This document shows positions 1 through 7,287 of a DNA stretch of 17,614 bases, in pieces (the first letter of the stretch is position 1; every line of letters starts with the position of its first letter). The DNA is taken from the NCBI GenBank assembly GCA_051867615.1, contig JBJDYU010000016.1, positions 1 to 17,614 of the forward strand, written 5' to 3'. Below the pieces are notes generated by a model, which was not told the DNA's origin, did not search any database, and was given only the letters and a program-made list of their open reading frames with translations. The translations under genes and the position numbers were made by a program. Source of the DNA: RGIG5472 sp051867615 (lineage in GTDB: Bacteria; Bacillota; Clostridia; Oscillospirales; Oscillospiraceae).

Positions 1-6
1 CGCTGA

Positions 7-40
7 AAACCCGGTTGCCGCCTAATGTGCAACCGGGTTT
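7..40 (+). terminator. Perfect 12-bp inverted repeat at window start
   Basis: Arms 7-18 and 29-40 are exact reverse complements around a 10-nt loop, ending in only three T. It is probably the terminator of a gene lying to the left of the window. The short T-run lowers confidence. Confidence 0.55.
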
Positions 41-53
41 CTCGACAGGCTGC

Positions 54-81
54 GGGCAGCCCTGTTGGGGCTGCCCTTCTT
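54..81 (+). terminator. Second hairpin, 9-bp stem with TTCTT tail
   Basis: Arms 54-62 and 68-76 pair perfectly across a 5-nt loop, followed by TTCTT. It lies 13 nt after the first hairpin. The two together could form a double terminator that isolates the MFS operon from upstream transcription. From here to the promoter at 194 nothing else is recognisable; reading frames crossing this stretch have no family features. Confidence 0.45.
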
Positions 82-193
82 CATAGGCAGGGGCGTGCAA
101 AGCGCCGAAGGGACGATACCGGCGCAAAAGGCAAAAGGGGCCGGAAAGGCCGTCTTCTTTTACAGCCGGAGCCTTCGCGGCTTTCGTCCGGAC

Positions 194-221
194 TTGACAG
201 CGCGGCGTTTTATGGTACACT
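194..221 (+). promoter_or_regulatory. Sigma-A promoter of the MFS-AEC operon
   Basis: A consensus -35 TTGACA (194-199), a 16-bp spacer and TACACT (216-221) lie about 75 nt before the MFS start codon. Confidence 0.7.
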
Positions 222-296
222 TTTGGATGCTTGCCGAAAACGGGCAAAGTTCGCCCGCCGCCCCGGAGCGGCCGCGGGCAGAAAGGCTATTTCGCC

Positions 297-1493
297 ATGC
301 ATCACCCGACTTCCAAACGCCGCTACAACGCCCTGTACGCCGGCGTTCACTCCTTCTACTGGGCGGGCTACGCCACCGCCTGGGCCTATATCGCCGTTCT
401 CCTCTCCCTCTATGGCTTTTCCGCCACAGAGATCGGGATCGTCACCTCTCTCGCCACGCTTTTCTCCGTGGCGCTGCAGCCCGCGCTGGCCTCCCTCACC
501 GACCGCAGCAGGCGCCTCGGCCCCCGGGAAACGGCCACCGCCCTGCTGGGGCTGCTGCTGACTGTCACCGCCGCGCTGCTTCTGCTGCCTGCCCGGCGGA
601 ACATGGCCACCGCCCTGCTCTTCATCCTGCTGGGCCTGCTCCACTCCTGCATCCCGCCGTTTTTCAACGCCTTCGCCATCCATCTCATGCGCCGGGGCGC
701 GGAGGTGGACTACGGCTTTGGCCGGGGACTGGGCTCTCTTTGCTATGCCTTCGCGGCAGCGGCCATGGGCATTTTGGTGGAGCGCTGCTCCCCCCGCCTG
801 ACGCTGCCCGTCTCCTTCGTGCTGGTGGGCGCTTCCCTGCTGGTTTTGCTTTTGTGCCGCCTGCCTGCTTCTGCCGCAGCGGAGGCGGCGCCGGAGCAGA
901 TAAAAGCCGTCAGCGCCGCCGAGCTGCTGCGCCGCTGCCCCATCCTGCTCCCCATCATGCTGGGCTGTCTGCTGTTCATCGCCTCCCGCTGCGTCTACAC
1001 CACCTACCTCAACGCCATTGTGGAGCGTGCCGGCGCGGGAGCCACCGTCATGGGCATCGTCCTCGCCCTGTCGGCGGCCATGGAGCTGCCCGCCATGAGC
1101 CTGTTCGTCCGCTTCCGGCGGCGCTTCAGCTGTGAGACGCTGCTGTGCGTCTGCGCCGCCACGGCGTTGACGCGGCTGCTGCTGTACCTGTTCTTCCCCT
1201 CAGCCGGGATGCTCTACGTCAACGCCCTGCTTCAGTTCTTCGGCCACGGTCTCTATCCCACCGCCACGGTGTTCCTCATCAGCGAGCTGGTGGACGGGGC
1301 TAACCAGTCCAAGGGCCAGGGACTGATCTTCGCCGCGGGCTACGGACTGGGCTGTGCCATCGGCAGCCTCGCGGACGGCTGGCTGCTGGACCGCTTCTCC
1401 GTGGTGGGCGCGCTGTGGTTCAGCGCCGCCTGCGCCCTGCTGTCGCTGCTCTGCTTCGCCTTCTGCGCCCGGCGCAGGGCAAAGGCCGCTTAA
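297..1493 (+). CDS. MFS transporter (MFS_1_like / LacY-type)
   Basis: This is a 398-aa polytopic membrane protein of the major facilitator superfamily, presumably a proton-coupled transporter in the cytoplasmic membrane. The substrate cannot be read from sequence. The N-terminus (YAGVHSFYWAGYATAWAYIA) and the loop motif SLTDRSRRLGPRE between TM2 and TM3 are typical of the MFS_1_like branch, which includes sugar, nucleoside and phenylpropionate carriers. A second half with the weaker motif LADGWLLDRF near the C-terminus gives the usual 12-helix duplication. The start is the ATG at 297, because GAAAGG lies 11 nt upstream and the sequence before it (22 codons in frame) is Arg/Pro-rich and does not look like a membrane protein N-terminus. 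The gene is followed after 16 nt by an AEC transporter, so the two are probably co-transcribed. Family assignment is secure; function is open. Confidence 0.88.
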   Translation: MHHPTSKRRYNALYAGVHSFYWAGYATAWAYIAVLLSLYGFSATEIGIVTSLATLFSVALQPALASLTDRSRRLGPRETATALLGLLLTVTAALLLLPARRNMATALLFILLGLLHSCIPPFFNAFAIHLMRRGAEVDYGFGRGLGSLCYAFAAAAMGILVERCSPRLTLPVSFVLVGASLLVLLLCRLPASAAAEAAPEQIKAVSAAELLRRCPILLPIMLGCLLFIASRCVYTTYLNAIVERAGAGATVMGIVLALSAAMELPAMSLFVRFRRRFSCETLLCVCAATALTRLLLYLFFPSAGMLYVNALLQFFGHGLYPTATVFLISELVDGANQSKGQGLIFAAGYGLGCAIGSLADGWLLDRFSVVGALWFSAACALLSLLCFAFCARRRAKAA

Positions 1494-1509
1494 AAAGGGA
1501 GGGAGCTTC

Positions 1510-2436
1510 ATGCTTTCGAATTTTCTCATCGTCCTGCAGCAGGTCTGCGTCCTGTTCGTCCTCATGCTCATCGGCTTCGTTCTGGGCCGGCGGCGGGTGT
1601 TTGGCGACCAGGTCATACAGGGGATGAACGCGCTGGTGCTGAATCTGGCGCTCCCCTGCACCATCATCCGGGCCTTCCAGCTGGAGCATACGGGCGAGAT
1701 GCTGCGGAACTTCCTGCTCTGCGTCATCCTTGCCGCAGCGATGCACCTGCTTTCCTTCCTCGCCGGTCTGCTCATCGCGGGAAAGCGGGAGCGGCAGGAG
1801 CGGGCCGTATACGCCCTCTCCTCCACCCTCACCAACTGCGGCTTCATGGGCTTTCCCCTGCAAAGCGCGCTGCTGGGCAGCGTGGGTATGCTCTACAGCT
1901 CCGCCTATGTGTTCGTCATGAACCTCTTTACCTTCACCGTGGGCTACTACCTCTTTACCGGCAACCGCAAAAGCGTCTCGCCCAAACAGGTCCTCTCCCG
2001 CCCGGCCATCATCGGGACGCTGCTGGGCCTGCTGCTGTTTCTGCTGGGCATCCCCCTCCCCGGCCCCGTGTCGGAGGTGGTGGGACATCTGGCCAACCTC
2101 TCGGTTCCGCTGCCCATGTTCATCATCGGCTATCACCTCTCTCAGGTGGACTTCCGCCAGGTGCTGAAAAAGAAGCTCCACTGGCTGTTCTCCGCCCTGC
2201 GGCTGGTGGCGCTGCCGCTGCTGTCCCTCCTGCTCATGCGCTGCTGCGGCGTGCGGGGCGAGGTGCTGCTGTCCCTGGCCGTCTCCGCCAGCTGCCCTGT
2301 GGCTACCGCCGTCACCATGATCGCCAGCCGCTTCTCCGACAAAGGCTCCCTCTCCGCCGAGCTGGGCGCCATGCAGACGCTGCTCTCCCTGTTCACGCTG
2401 CCCGCCATGCTGGCGGCGGCGAGCCTGCTGATGTAG
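1510..2436 (+). CDS. AEC-family (auxin efflux carrier-type) transporter
   Basis: The 308-aa product matches the Mem_trans/AEC family in length (about 310 aa) and in its two repeats of five helices. Visible signatures are the N-terminal helix (IGFVLGRRRVFGDQ, residues 21-34), the first broken helix with LNLALPCTIIRAFQ (44-57), NCGFMGFPLQSA (109-120), and the C-terminal SASCPVATAVTMIASRF. Bacterial members export or import organic acids such as malate, but the substrate here is unknown. The start at 1510 is preceded by the strong ribosome site AGGGAGG and replaces a longer open frame that overlaps the MFS gene. The 16-nt gap and lack of a terminator between the two genes indicate one transcript, suggesting two carriers for related metabolites (inference). 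Confidence 0.88.
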   Translation: MLSNFLIVLQQVCVLFVLMLIGFVLGRRRVFGDQVIQGMNALVLNLALPCTIIRAFQLEHTGEMLRNFLLCVILAAAMHLLSFLAGLLIAGKRERQERAVYALSSTLTNCGFMGFPLQSALLGSVGMLYSSAYVFVMNLFTFTVGYYLFTGNRKSVSPKQVLSRPAIIGTLLGLLLFLLGIPLPGPVSEVVGHLANLSVPLPMFIIGYHLSQVDFRQVLKKKLHWLFSALRLVALPLLSLLLMRCCGVRGEVLLSLAVSASCPVATAVTMIASRFSDKGSLSAELGAMQTLLSLFTLPAMLAAASLLM

Positions 2437-2459
2437 CGGCGAAATACCGGAATAAATAT

Positions 2460-2490
2460 AGCCGGCGCAGCCTTCGCTGCGCCGGCTTTT
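2460..2490 (+). terminator. Rho-independent terminator after AEC gene
   Basis: A perfect 10-bp GC-rich stem (2461-2470 with 2477-2486) with loop CCTTCG is followed by TTTT. It lies between converging genes. The minus side has only an AT-rich tail, so it serves the AEC operon best and the MATE gene perhaps. Confidence 0.85.
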
Positions 2491-2515
2491 CCGCGCTCAT
2501 GCGCGGGAGGTTCAA

Positions 2516-3910
2516 TTATTGTACCGCGCCTTCCGCCGTCTCCGGCTCTCCGTCCTCCGGGATGCGGCAGATGAGCTTGCGGTACAGCTGCCGGAAGCAC
2601 AGCAGTGTCGTCGCCAGAGAGAACAGCTCCGCAAAGGGATAGGACCACCAGACCAGGTCGCTGTTGCCCACGGCCATGCCGATGCGGGCCAGCACATAGG
2701 CCGCCGGCAGCAGAGCCACCAGCTGGCGGATGAAGGAGGTCAGGAGGGAATACATACTCTTGCCGAGGGACTGAAACACCGAGCCCAGCACGATGCAGAC
2801 GCCGGCAAAGGGGAAGGTGGCGCCGATGATCCGCAGGGCGGGCACGCCGATGGCTATCATATTGGGCGAGGCGTCAAAGATGGAGAGGAGCTGCCGCGGG
2901 AACAGCTCGAACACGACGCCGCCGAGGCACATCAGCGCCACGCCGAAGAATGTGCCGAAGCGGATGGCCTCCATCATGCGGCGGCGGTTCTGCGCGCCGT
3001 AGTTGTACGCGATGATGGGCACCAGACCGTTGTTCAGGCCGAACAGGGGCATGAACACGAAGCTGTTGAGCTTGAAGTACACGCCGAACACCGTGGCCGC
3101 GGTCTCCTTGCCCACGGTGTAGAGGATGAGGATCTTGTTCATGAAGAAGGTCATCACCGAGCCGATGGCCACCATGAGGACCGAGGGGAAGCCGATGGCG
3201 TAGATGCGGCCCATGGTGTGCAGGTCCGGCCTGAAGCCGCGCAGGGACAGACGGATCTCCGGATTCTTCCGGTGGTTCAGATAGATTCCCAGAAGCATGG
3301 CCACGATCTGGCCCAGCACCGTGGCGGCCGCAGCGCCCGCCACGCCCCAATGAAAGAGGAAGATGAAAATGGGGTCGAAGATCAGGTTCAGCACCGCGCC
3401 CACGCCCTGGGTGACCATGGTGTAGACGGTGCGGCCCGTGGACTGCAAAAAGCGTTCAAAGGTGATCTCTCCGTAAAGGCCGAAGGAAAGGCCGCAGCAG
3501 ATGGTGAGGTACTGCACGCCCTGGTCGATGATGTTGTCAATGCTGGTCTGGGCGGCAAAAAAGGCCCGGCTGAAGAACAGGCCGAAGACGAGGAAGACGA
3601 GATAGCCCACGAAGGCCAGCAGCAGGCCGTTCTCCGCCGCCTTTTTGCCCCCCTCGTGATCCTTCGCTCCCAGCGCCCGGCTGAGCAGCGCGTTGATGCC
3701 CACGCCCGTGCCGGTGGCAAGGCCGATCATCAGGTTCTGCGCCGGAAAGGCCAGCGACACGGCGGTGAGCGCCTGCTCGCTGATCTGCGAGACGAACACG
3801 CTGTCCACGATATTGTACATCGCCTGCACCAGCATGGACGCCATCATGGGCAGCGACATATTCAGCACCAGCTTCTTGACCGGCATGGTCCCCATTTTGT
3901 TTTCCTGCAC
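2516..3910 (-). CDS. MATE-family efflux transporter
   Basis: This is a 464-aa multidrug and toxic compound extrusion protein, a 12-helix cation-coupled exporter of the cytoplasmic membrane. It shows the family's typical N-terminal stretch: PMMASMLVQAMYNIVDSVFV (21-40), then the conserved ALTAVSLAFPAQNL and GTGVGINALLSRALG (to about residue 81), with a pseudo-symmetric second half. The start chosen is the GTG at 3910, because GGAGG stands 7 nt upstream; the ATG five codons later (3895) is an alternative, and the in-frame ATG at 3985 would add a Gly/Ala/Arg-rich stretch foreign to the family. The gene stands alone and diverges from the alkyltransferase gene. Drug, peptide or dye specificity cannot be told from sequence. 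Confidence 0.92.
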   Translation of the reverse strand: MQENKMGTMPVKKLVLNMSLPMMASMLVQAMYNIVDSVFVSQISEQALTAVSLAFPAQNLMIGLATGTGVGINALLSRALGAKDHEGGKKAAENGLLLAFVGYLVFLVFGLFFSRAFFAAQTSIDNIIDQGVQYLTICCGLSFGLYGEITFERFLQSTGRTVYTMVTQGVGAVLNLIFDPIFIFLFHWGVAGAAAATVLGQIVAMLLGIYLNHRKNPEIRLSLRGFRPDLHTMGRIYAIGFPSVLMVAIGSVMTFFMNKILILYTVGKETAATVFGVYFKLNSFVFMPLFGLNNGLVPIIAYNYGAQNRRRMMEAIRFGTFFGVALMCLGGVVFELFPRQLLSIFDASPNMIAIGVPALRIIGATFPFAGVCIVLGSVFQSLGKSMYSLLTSFIRQLVALLPAAYVLARIGMAVGNSDLVWWSYPFAELFSLATTLLCFRQLYRKLICRIPEDGEPETAEGAVQ

Positions 3911-4033
3911 GACCGTTCCTCCCGTCTCTGTTCGCTGCGCCGCGGCACCCCGTGCCCTGCTCCCCGGCCCGCCGGGCGGGAGCAACAGCGGCTGAAATAA
4001 AAAATCACAAAATTAAAATATAGTACAGCGGCT

Positions 4034-4062
4034 ATTATACCAGCGCCGCGCCTTTTTTGGAA
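4034..4062 (-). promoter_or_regulatory. Extended -10 promoter of the MATE gene
   Basis: On the minus strand TGGTATAAT (TATAAT at 4034-4039) forms an extended -10. The -35 region (TTCCAA, 4057-4062, spacer 17) is weak, as is common for extended -10 promoters. It lies in the 346-nt divergent gap 3911-4256. Confidence 0.6.
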
Positions 4063-4074
4063 CTCCCAAAGATA

Positions 4075-4120
4075 GACAATTTTCGTCCCGCTTTTTCCCG
4101 CTTTCGCGGACAAAACTGAC
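4075..4120. promoter_or_regulatory. Imperfect palindrome in the MATE/alkyltransferase gap
   Basis: GACAATTTTCGTCCCGC (4075-4091) is repeated in inverted, imperfect form as GCGGACAAAACTGAC (4106-4120). It sits just upstream of the MATE -35 and between the two divergent promoters, a plausible site for a regulator of one or both genes. No regulator gene is adjacent, so this is tentative. The rest of the 3911-4256 gap holds only the two promoters and ribosome sites. Confidence 0.25.
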
Positions 4121-4164
4121 ACTTCTCCCCCGCTCCGGCGCGTTTTACTTCCCGGAAATGGCAT

Positions 4165-4193
4165 TTGACACCCCATCCGGCCCGGGCTATACT
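4165..4193 (+). promoter_or_regulatory. Consensus promoter of the alkyltransferase gene
   Basis: TTGACA (4165-4170), 17-bp spacer and TATACT (4188-4193) precede the ATG at 4257. Confidence 0.8.
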
Positions 4194-4256
4194 ACAGCCA
4201 TACAGGGAGAAGCGCCGCCCGGCGGCGCGCTCCCACGCCGAAGGAGGCATAGGGCC

Positions 4257-4580
4257 ATGCAGAACACCTTTGAAAAGATCTACGAAGCCGTGAAGCTGAT
4301 CCCGCCCGGCAGCGTCGCCAGCTACGGTCAGGTGGCGGAGGCGGCGGGAAATCGCCGCTGGGCCAGAGTGGTGGGCTATGCGCTGCACGTGAATCCCGCT
4401 CCCGGCGTCATTCCCTGCCACCGGGTGGTGAAAAAGGACGGCAGCGTCTCCTCCGCCTTCGCCTTCGGCGGAGCGAACCGGCAGGCAGAGCTGCTGCGGC
4501 AGGAGGGCGTGGACTTTCTCGACGAGAGCCATGTGGACATGGCGCGCTTTTGCGTCCGCTGCCTGCCGCCGGTATGGTAA
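4257..4580 (+). CDS. Short MGMT/ATL-type alkyltransferase-domain protein
   Basis: This is a 107-aa protein consisting only of the DNA-binding/alkyl-acceptor domain of O6-alkylguanine-DNA alkyltransferases. It has the Tyr of the recognition helix (ASYGQVA, Y23), the arginine finger (WARVVGYALH, R37) and the active-site loop IPCHRVV with Cys54, His55 and Arg56. Alkyltransferase-like (ATL) proteins of similar size usually have Trp in place of this Cys, so this one may still transfer alkyl groups to itself (inference). The N-terminal domain of full MGMT (about 165 aa) is absent. Start: ATG at 4257 with the strong site GAAGGAGG upstream and a consensus promoter at 4165-4193. The gene is monocistronic and ends in its own terminator. 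Confidence 0.85.
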   Translation: MQNTFEKIYEAVKLIPPGSVASYGQVAEAAGNRRWARVVGYALHVNPAPGVIPCHRVVKKDGSVSSAFAFGGANRQAELLRQEGVDFLDESHVDMARFCVRCLPPVW

Positions 4581-4602
4581 AATCGCGGCCCAAGACACAC
4601 AG

Positions 4603-4632
4603 CGCCCCGGACAGCCAGTCCGGGGCGTTTTT
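4603..4632 (+). terminator. Terminator of the alkyltransferase gene
   Basis: Stem 4603-4611/4619-4627 (CGCCCCGGA with its complement, perfect) is followed by TTTTT. It sits between convergent genes; the minus-strand side lacks a U-run. Confidence 0.85.
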
Positions 4633-4651
4633 CACCGTTTTCTCCGCCGTA

Positions 4652-5929
4652 TCAGGGGACCAGAAAGAACATCTCCCGCTCCGAGACCGCAAGGCCCAGC
4701 TTCCGCTGCAGGCGCAGCGAGCCTTCGTTTTCGCTCAGCACCTGCCCGTAGGGGTGAAAGCCCCGCCGCAGCTCCCGGCGCATCAGCACGCTCTCCAGCG
4801 CGGCGGCATAGCCGTGCCTGCGGTACTCCGGCAGCACGCAGAGAAGGCCCAAACTGCCCTCCGGATGCAGGCCCATGAAGCCCACCACCCGGCCCTCCGC
4901 CTCCGCCACCAGCAAATCTCCCTCCCAGGCGAGCCGGCGCAGCATCTCAGGCGTTTCCAGGTCATAGTTCGCTTCTATGAGCGGCAGGTCCCGCTCCTCC
5001 GCCTCCCGGACGGACAGGCCCGGCGGCAGCGGCTCCAGCTTCTCCTCTCCAAACAGCGCCACATGGCGGAAGCGCACCCGGGTCTCAAAACCCAGCCGGG
5101 CCTGCGCCTCCGGGCAGAGCGCCTCCTGATGGATCCCCAGAAAGTCGCAGTCCTCCACCCTCTCCAACAGCTTCCGTCCCGCCGCGGGGTCCTCCGCTGC
5201 GAGAAAGCAGCCGCCGCTCTCCGCTTCCCGCAGCAGCACGCCCTCCTCCGTGGCGGCGAGGATCTCCGCCCGGCCCCGCTGGATGGGGGCGATCAGGTCG
5301 AGGTAAAACAGTTCGTCCCGCATGAGCCAGTCAAGCGCCTGCTGCGCCAGCGGTTCGCGCTCCGCCACGCAGGTGATGCGCTCCCGCTCCTCCCGCCATT
5401 GCAGGCGTACGCCAGCGAGCGGGCCGCGGGTATCCCGGCGGCGCAGGGCGGCAAGGCCCTCGCCCTCCAGCTTCGCCAGGGCTTCCTTTCCCGTCCAGAT
5501 GCGCCAGAAGCGGGCGCGGCGGCGCTCCCCGGCGGGAGCGCTTGAGAGGTACTGCCGCTCCAGCGGTGAAAAGCAGCGCTCCGCCACCGCCGGGTCAAAG
5601 TCCCGTATCTCCTCCGTGTCCACGCCGAGGGGCAGCGGCCCGGCGGCGCAGACCACATAGTCGCCGCTGTGGCTGAGACTGAAGCAGCAGCCCTCCGCCC
5701 AGGGCTTGCCGCCCACCTGGCGGAGAATGCGCACCTGCTCCGGCATCAGGCCCGTCCGCTTCGCCACCGCCTGACGGGCCAGCCAGTCTCCCGCCGCCGC
5801 CTGACGGCGGCGCTGCGGATGGCGGATGCCCTCTATCCGGGTTCGGGAGGCTTCGTCCATGGCGGCGAGCCAGCGTGCCTCCTCCCCCTCCGATACGTTT
5901 TTCAGCGCAAGCTCCGTCAGCTCCGCCAT
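4652..5929 (-). CDS. 4'-phosphopantetheinyl transferase fused to GNAT acetyltransferase
   Basis: The 425-aa product has two enzyme domains in one frame. Residues 1 to about 200 are an Sfp-type phosphopantetheinyl transferase, which moves phosphopantetheine from CoA to a serine of carrier proteins: GKPW (74-77), FSLSHS (83-88), the magnesium-binding GVDTE (102-106) and WTGKEA (145-150, Lys148 and Glu149). Residues from about 203 to 425 form a GNAT region: the CoA-binding motif LLCVLPEYRRHGYAAAL (R370-x-x-G373-x-A375) and NEGSLRLQRKLG (401-412), after a divergent N-terminal half that may itself be a degenerate GNAT fold. Start: ATG at 5929 preceded by GGAGGAGC. The gene is monocistronic with its own promoter, and no PKS, NRPS or acyl-carrier gene is near. 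Both halves bind CoA species. The domain calls are firm; the joint function is unknown. A stand-alone GNAT could begin at Met203, so an ancestral gene fusion is likely. Confidence 0.85.
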   Translation of the reverse strand: MAELTELALKNVSEGEEARWLAAMDEASRTRIEGIRHPQRRRQAAAGDWLARQAVAKRTGLMPEQVRILRQVGGKPWAEGCCFSLSHSGDYVVCAAGPLPLGVDTEEIRDFDPAVAERCFSPLERQYLSSAPAGERRRARFWRIWTGKEALAKLEGEGLAALRRRDTRGPLAGVRLQWREERERITCVAEREPLAQQALDWLMRDELFYLDLIAPIQRGRAEILAATEEGVLLREAESGGCFLAAEDPAAGRKLLERVEDCDFLGIHQEALCPEAQARLGFETRVRFRHVALFGEEKLEPLPPGLSVREAEERDLPLIEANYDLETPEMLRRLAWEGDLLVAEAEGRVVGFMGLHPEGSLGLLCVLPEYRRHGYAAALESVLMRRELRRGFHPYGQVLSENEGSLRLQRKLGLAVSEREMFFLVP

Positions 5930-5988
5930 AGCGCTCCTCCACTTCCTTCTCCACGCGGCTGCGCGGTTGTATCGCTCAAAACCGTTGT

Positions 5989-6017
5989 ATTATACCACAG
6001 CTGCGCGGGCTTCACAA
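5989..6017 (-). promoter_or_regulatory. Promoter of the PPTase-GNAT gene
   Basis: Minus strand TTGTGA (6012-6017), 17-bp spacer and TATAAT (5989-5994), with a TGG extension before the -10. Confidence 0.75.
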
Positions 6018-6030
6018 TCCCCCTTCGTTA

Positions 6031-6059
6031 TTGACACCGGCGCGCGTGCGTGCTACGAT
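6031..6059 (+). promoter_or_regulatory. Promoter of the ZIP-hypothetical-dus operon
   Basis: TTGACA (6031-6036), 17-bp spacer, TACGAT (6054-6059). Its -35 is only 13 nt from the -35 of the divergent PPTase-GNAT promoter, so the two polymerases may compete. Confidence 0.7.
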
Positions 6060-6106
6060 TTGGGACGGTAAAAACAGCGGCCCGCCGGGGCAGAAGGAGG
6101 CGCGAC

Positions 6107-6958
6107 ATGACGACGCTTGCATGGGTCATCCTCATCACTACTGTCGCCGGAGTAGGCGGCACGGGACTGGGCGGCCTGGTGGGGGCTTTGTTCCGCAAGG
6201 ATTCCAACAAGACCGTGAGCCTGCTGCTGGCCTTTGCCGGCGGCGTGATGCTGGCGGTGGTCTGCTTCGACCTCATCACCCAGGCCATGGCTCAGGAGAC
6301 GGGCCTGCCTACCCTGCCGGTGGTCATGGCGGGACTGCTGCTGGGGTACTGCGTGGTGTTCCTGCTCAACGACGTCATCGACGAGAGCACCAACCATGAG
6401 GTCCCCCACATTGACGAGAACCATCCCCGCACCGCGGACTCTCCCGGCGAGCTGATCCACGCCGACCATTTTCAGGAGCACCGCAAGCGGAACGACAACT
6501 ATCAGCTCTTTATCGGCGGCCTTGTCATGGCGGCGGCCATCGCACTGCACAACCTGCCCGAGGGTATGGTCATCGGCGCCAGCTACGCCGCGCAGGACGG
6601 CGCCGCCTTCACCGTGGGCAGCGGCTTTATCATCGCCATCGTCATCGGCCTGCACAATATCCCGGAGGGCATGGCCGTGTCCGTCCCCCTCATTACCGGC
6701 GGTATGCGCAGGAGCCGCGCGGTGCTGCTCACCGCCCTCACCGGCGCGCCCACCATCCTCGGCGCGGTGCTGGGCTACTGCGTGGGCGCGGTAGGGCCTC
6801 TGGCGCTGGCCATCTCCCTGAGCTTCGCCTCCGGCGCCATGCTGTATGTGGTGCTGGGCGAGCTGATCCCGGAGGCCATCCTCATGTGGCGCAGCAAGGT
6901 CCCCGCCTTCTCCACCCTGGTGGGCATTCTGGTGGGACTGTTCATCATCTATTCCTGA
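6107..6958 (+). CDS. ZIP-family divalent metal transporter
   Basis: This 283-aa membrane protein is of the ZIP (Zrt/Irt-like) family, which imports Zn2+, Fe2+ or related cations into the cytoplasm. The metal site is explicit: ALHNLPEGM in TM4 (His148, Asn149, Glu152) and GLHNIPEGM in TM5 (His183, Asn184, Glu187). The TM7-like GELIPEA (251-257) and the eight-helix layout match the GufA/ZupT-like branch. A His- and acid-rich cytoplasmic loop (residues 92-125, including HEVPHIDENH and HADHFQEH) between TM3 and TM4 is the usual regulatory metal-binding loop. Start: ATG at 6107 after GAAGGAGG. The next gene follows after 52 nt with no clear terminator, so an operon with the 91-aa protein and Dus is likely. 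No metal-responsive operator was recognised. Confidence 0.92.
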   Translation: MTTLAWVILITTVAGVGGTGLGGLVGALFRKDSNKTVSLLLAFAGGVMLAVVCFDLITQAMAQETGLPTLPVVMAGLLLGYCVVFLLNDVIDESTNHEVPHIDENHPRTADSPGELIHADHFQEHRKRNDNYQLFIGGLVMAAAIALHNLPEGMVIGASYAAQDGAAFTVGSGFIIAIVIGLHNIPEGMAVSVPLITGGMRRSRAVLLTALTGAPTILGAVLGYCVGAVGPLALAISLSFASGAMLYVVLGELIPEAILMWRSKVPAFSTLVGILVGLFIIYS

Positions 6959-7010
6959 GCCTTCCCGCACCGGGACGGCTGCGGGCCGAAAGAAAGACAA
7001 GAGGTGTGTT

Positions 7011-7286
7011 ATGCTCAAGCTGGAACTGGAACTCAGCGATATCGACTACGAGGCGCTGGCGGAGCGATTGTTGCCTTTGCTGGGAGACAAGCTGCCCTTA
7101 GGCGGCGCTTCCTCCGCCATGGCGAAGGCCGCCCTCTCCGCCCTGCCCCAGCAGCGGAAGGACCGTATGGCGGCGGAGCTTATCAACGGCAATGCCGGCA
7201 GCATCGCCGGAGCCATCCAGCGCGCGGCGGCGCAAAACGGCGTCAACTGCCGGGTAAGCGGCCTGCGCGCCGAAACGGAGGGCTGA
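7011..7286 (+). CDS. Hypothetical 91-aa protein between ZIP and Dus
   Basis: I do not recognise the family. The protein begins with an acidic, amphipathic segment (ELELSDIDYEALAERLLPLL), continues with a helical Ala-rich middle (ASSAMAKAALSAL) and QQRKDRMAAELINGN, and ends in a short basic/polar tail with one Cys. There is no signal peptide or membrane segment, so it is probably a small cytoplasmic protein. Start: ATG at 7011 with the ribosome site AAGAGG. Its stop (7284-7286) is one base before the dus start codon, so the two genes are translationally coupled, which supports that it is a real gene. Codon use matches its neighbours. Confidence 0.7.
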   Translation: MLKLELELSDIDYEALAERLLPLLGDKLPLGGASSAMAKAALSALPQQRKDRMAAELINGNAGSIAGAIQRAAAQNGVNCRVSGLRAETEG

Positions 7287-7287
7287 G

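Noticed and set aside
65..1135. 356-codon plus-strand frame overlapping the MFS gene
   Set aside because: Pro/Arg/His-rich shadow frame typical of GC-rich DNA; the MFS frame has clear membrane helices and a ribosome site.
2519..4000. 493-codon plus-strand open frame
   Set aside because: It is the antisense shadow of the MATE gene, with His/Gln/Gly-rich low-complexity content and no family features.
4652..5929. Frameshift joining two separate genes for PPTase and GNAT
   Set aside because: The frame is continuous with no stop, no internal ribosome site was evident, and codon use is uniform. A sequencing indel cannot be fully excluded without reads.
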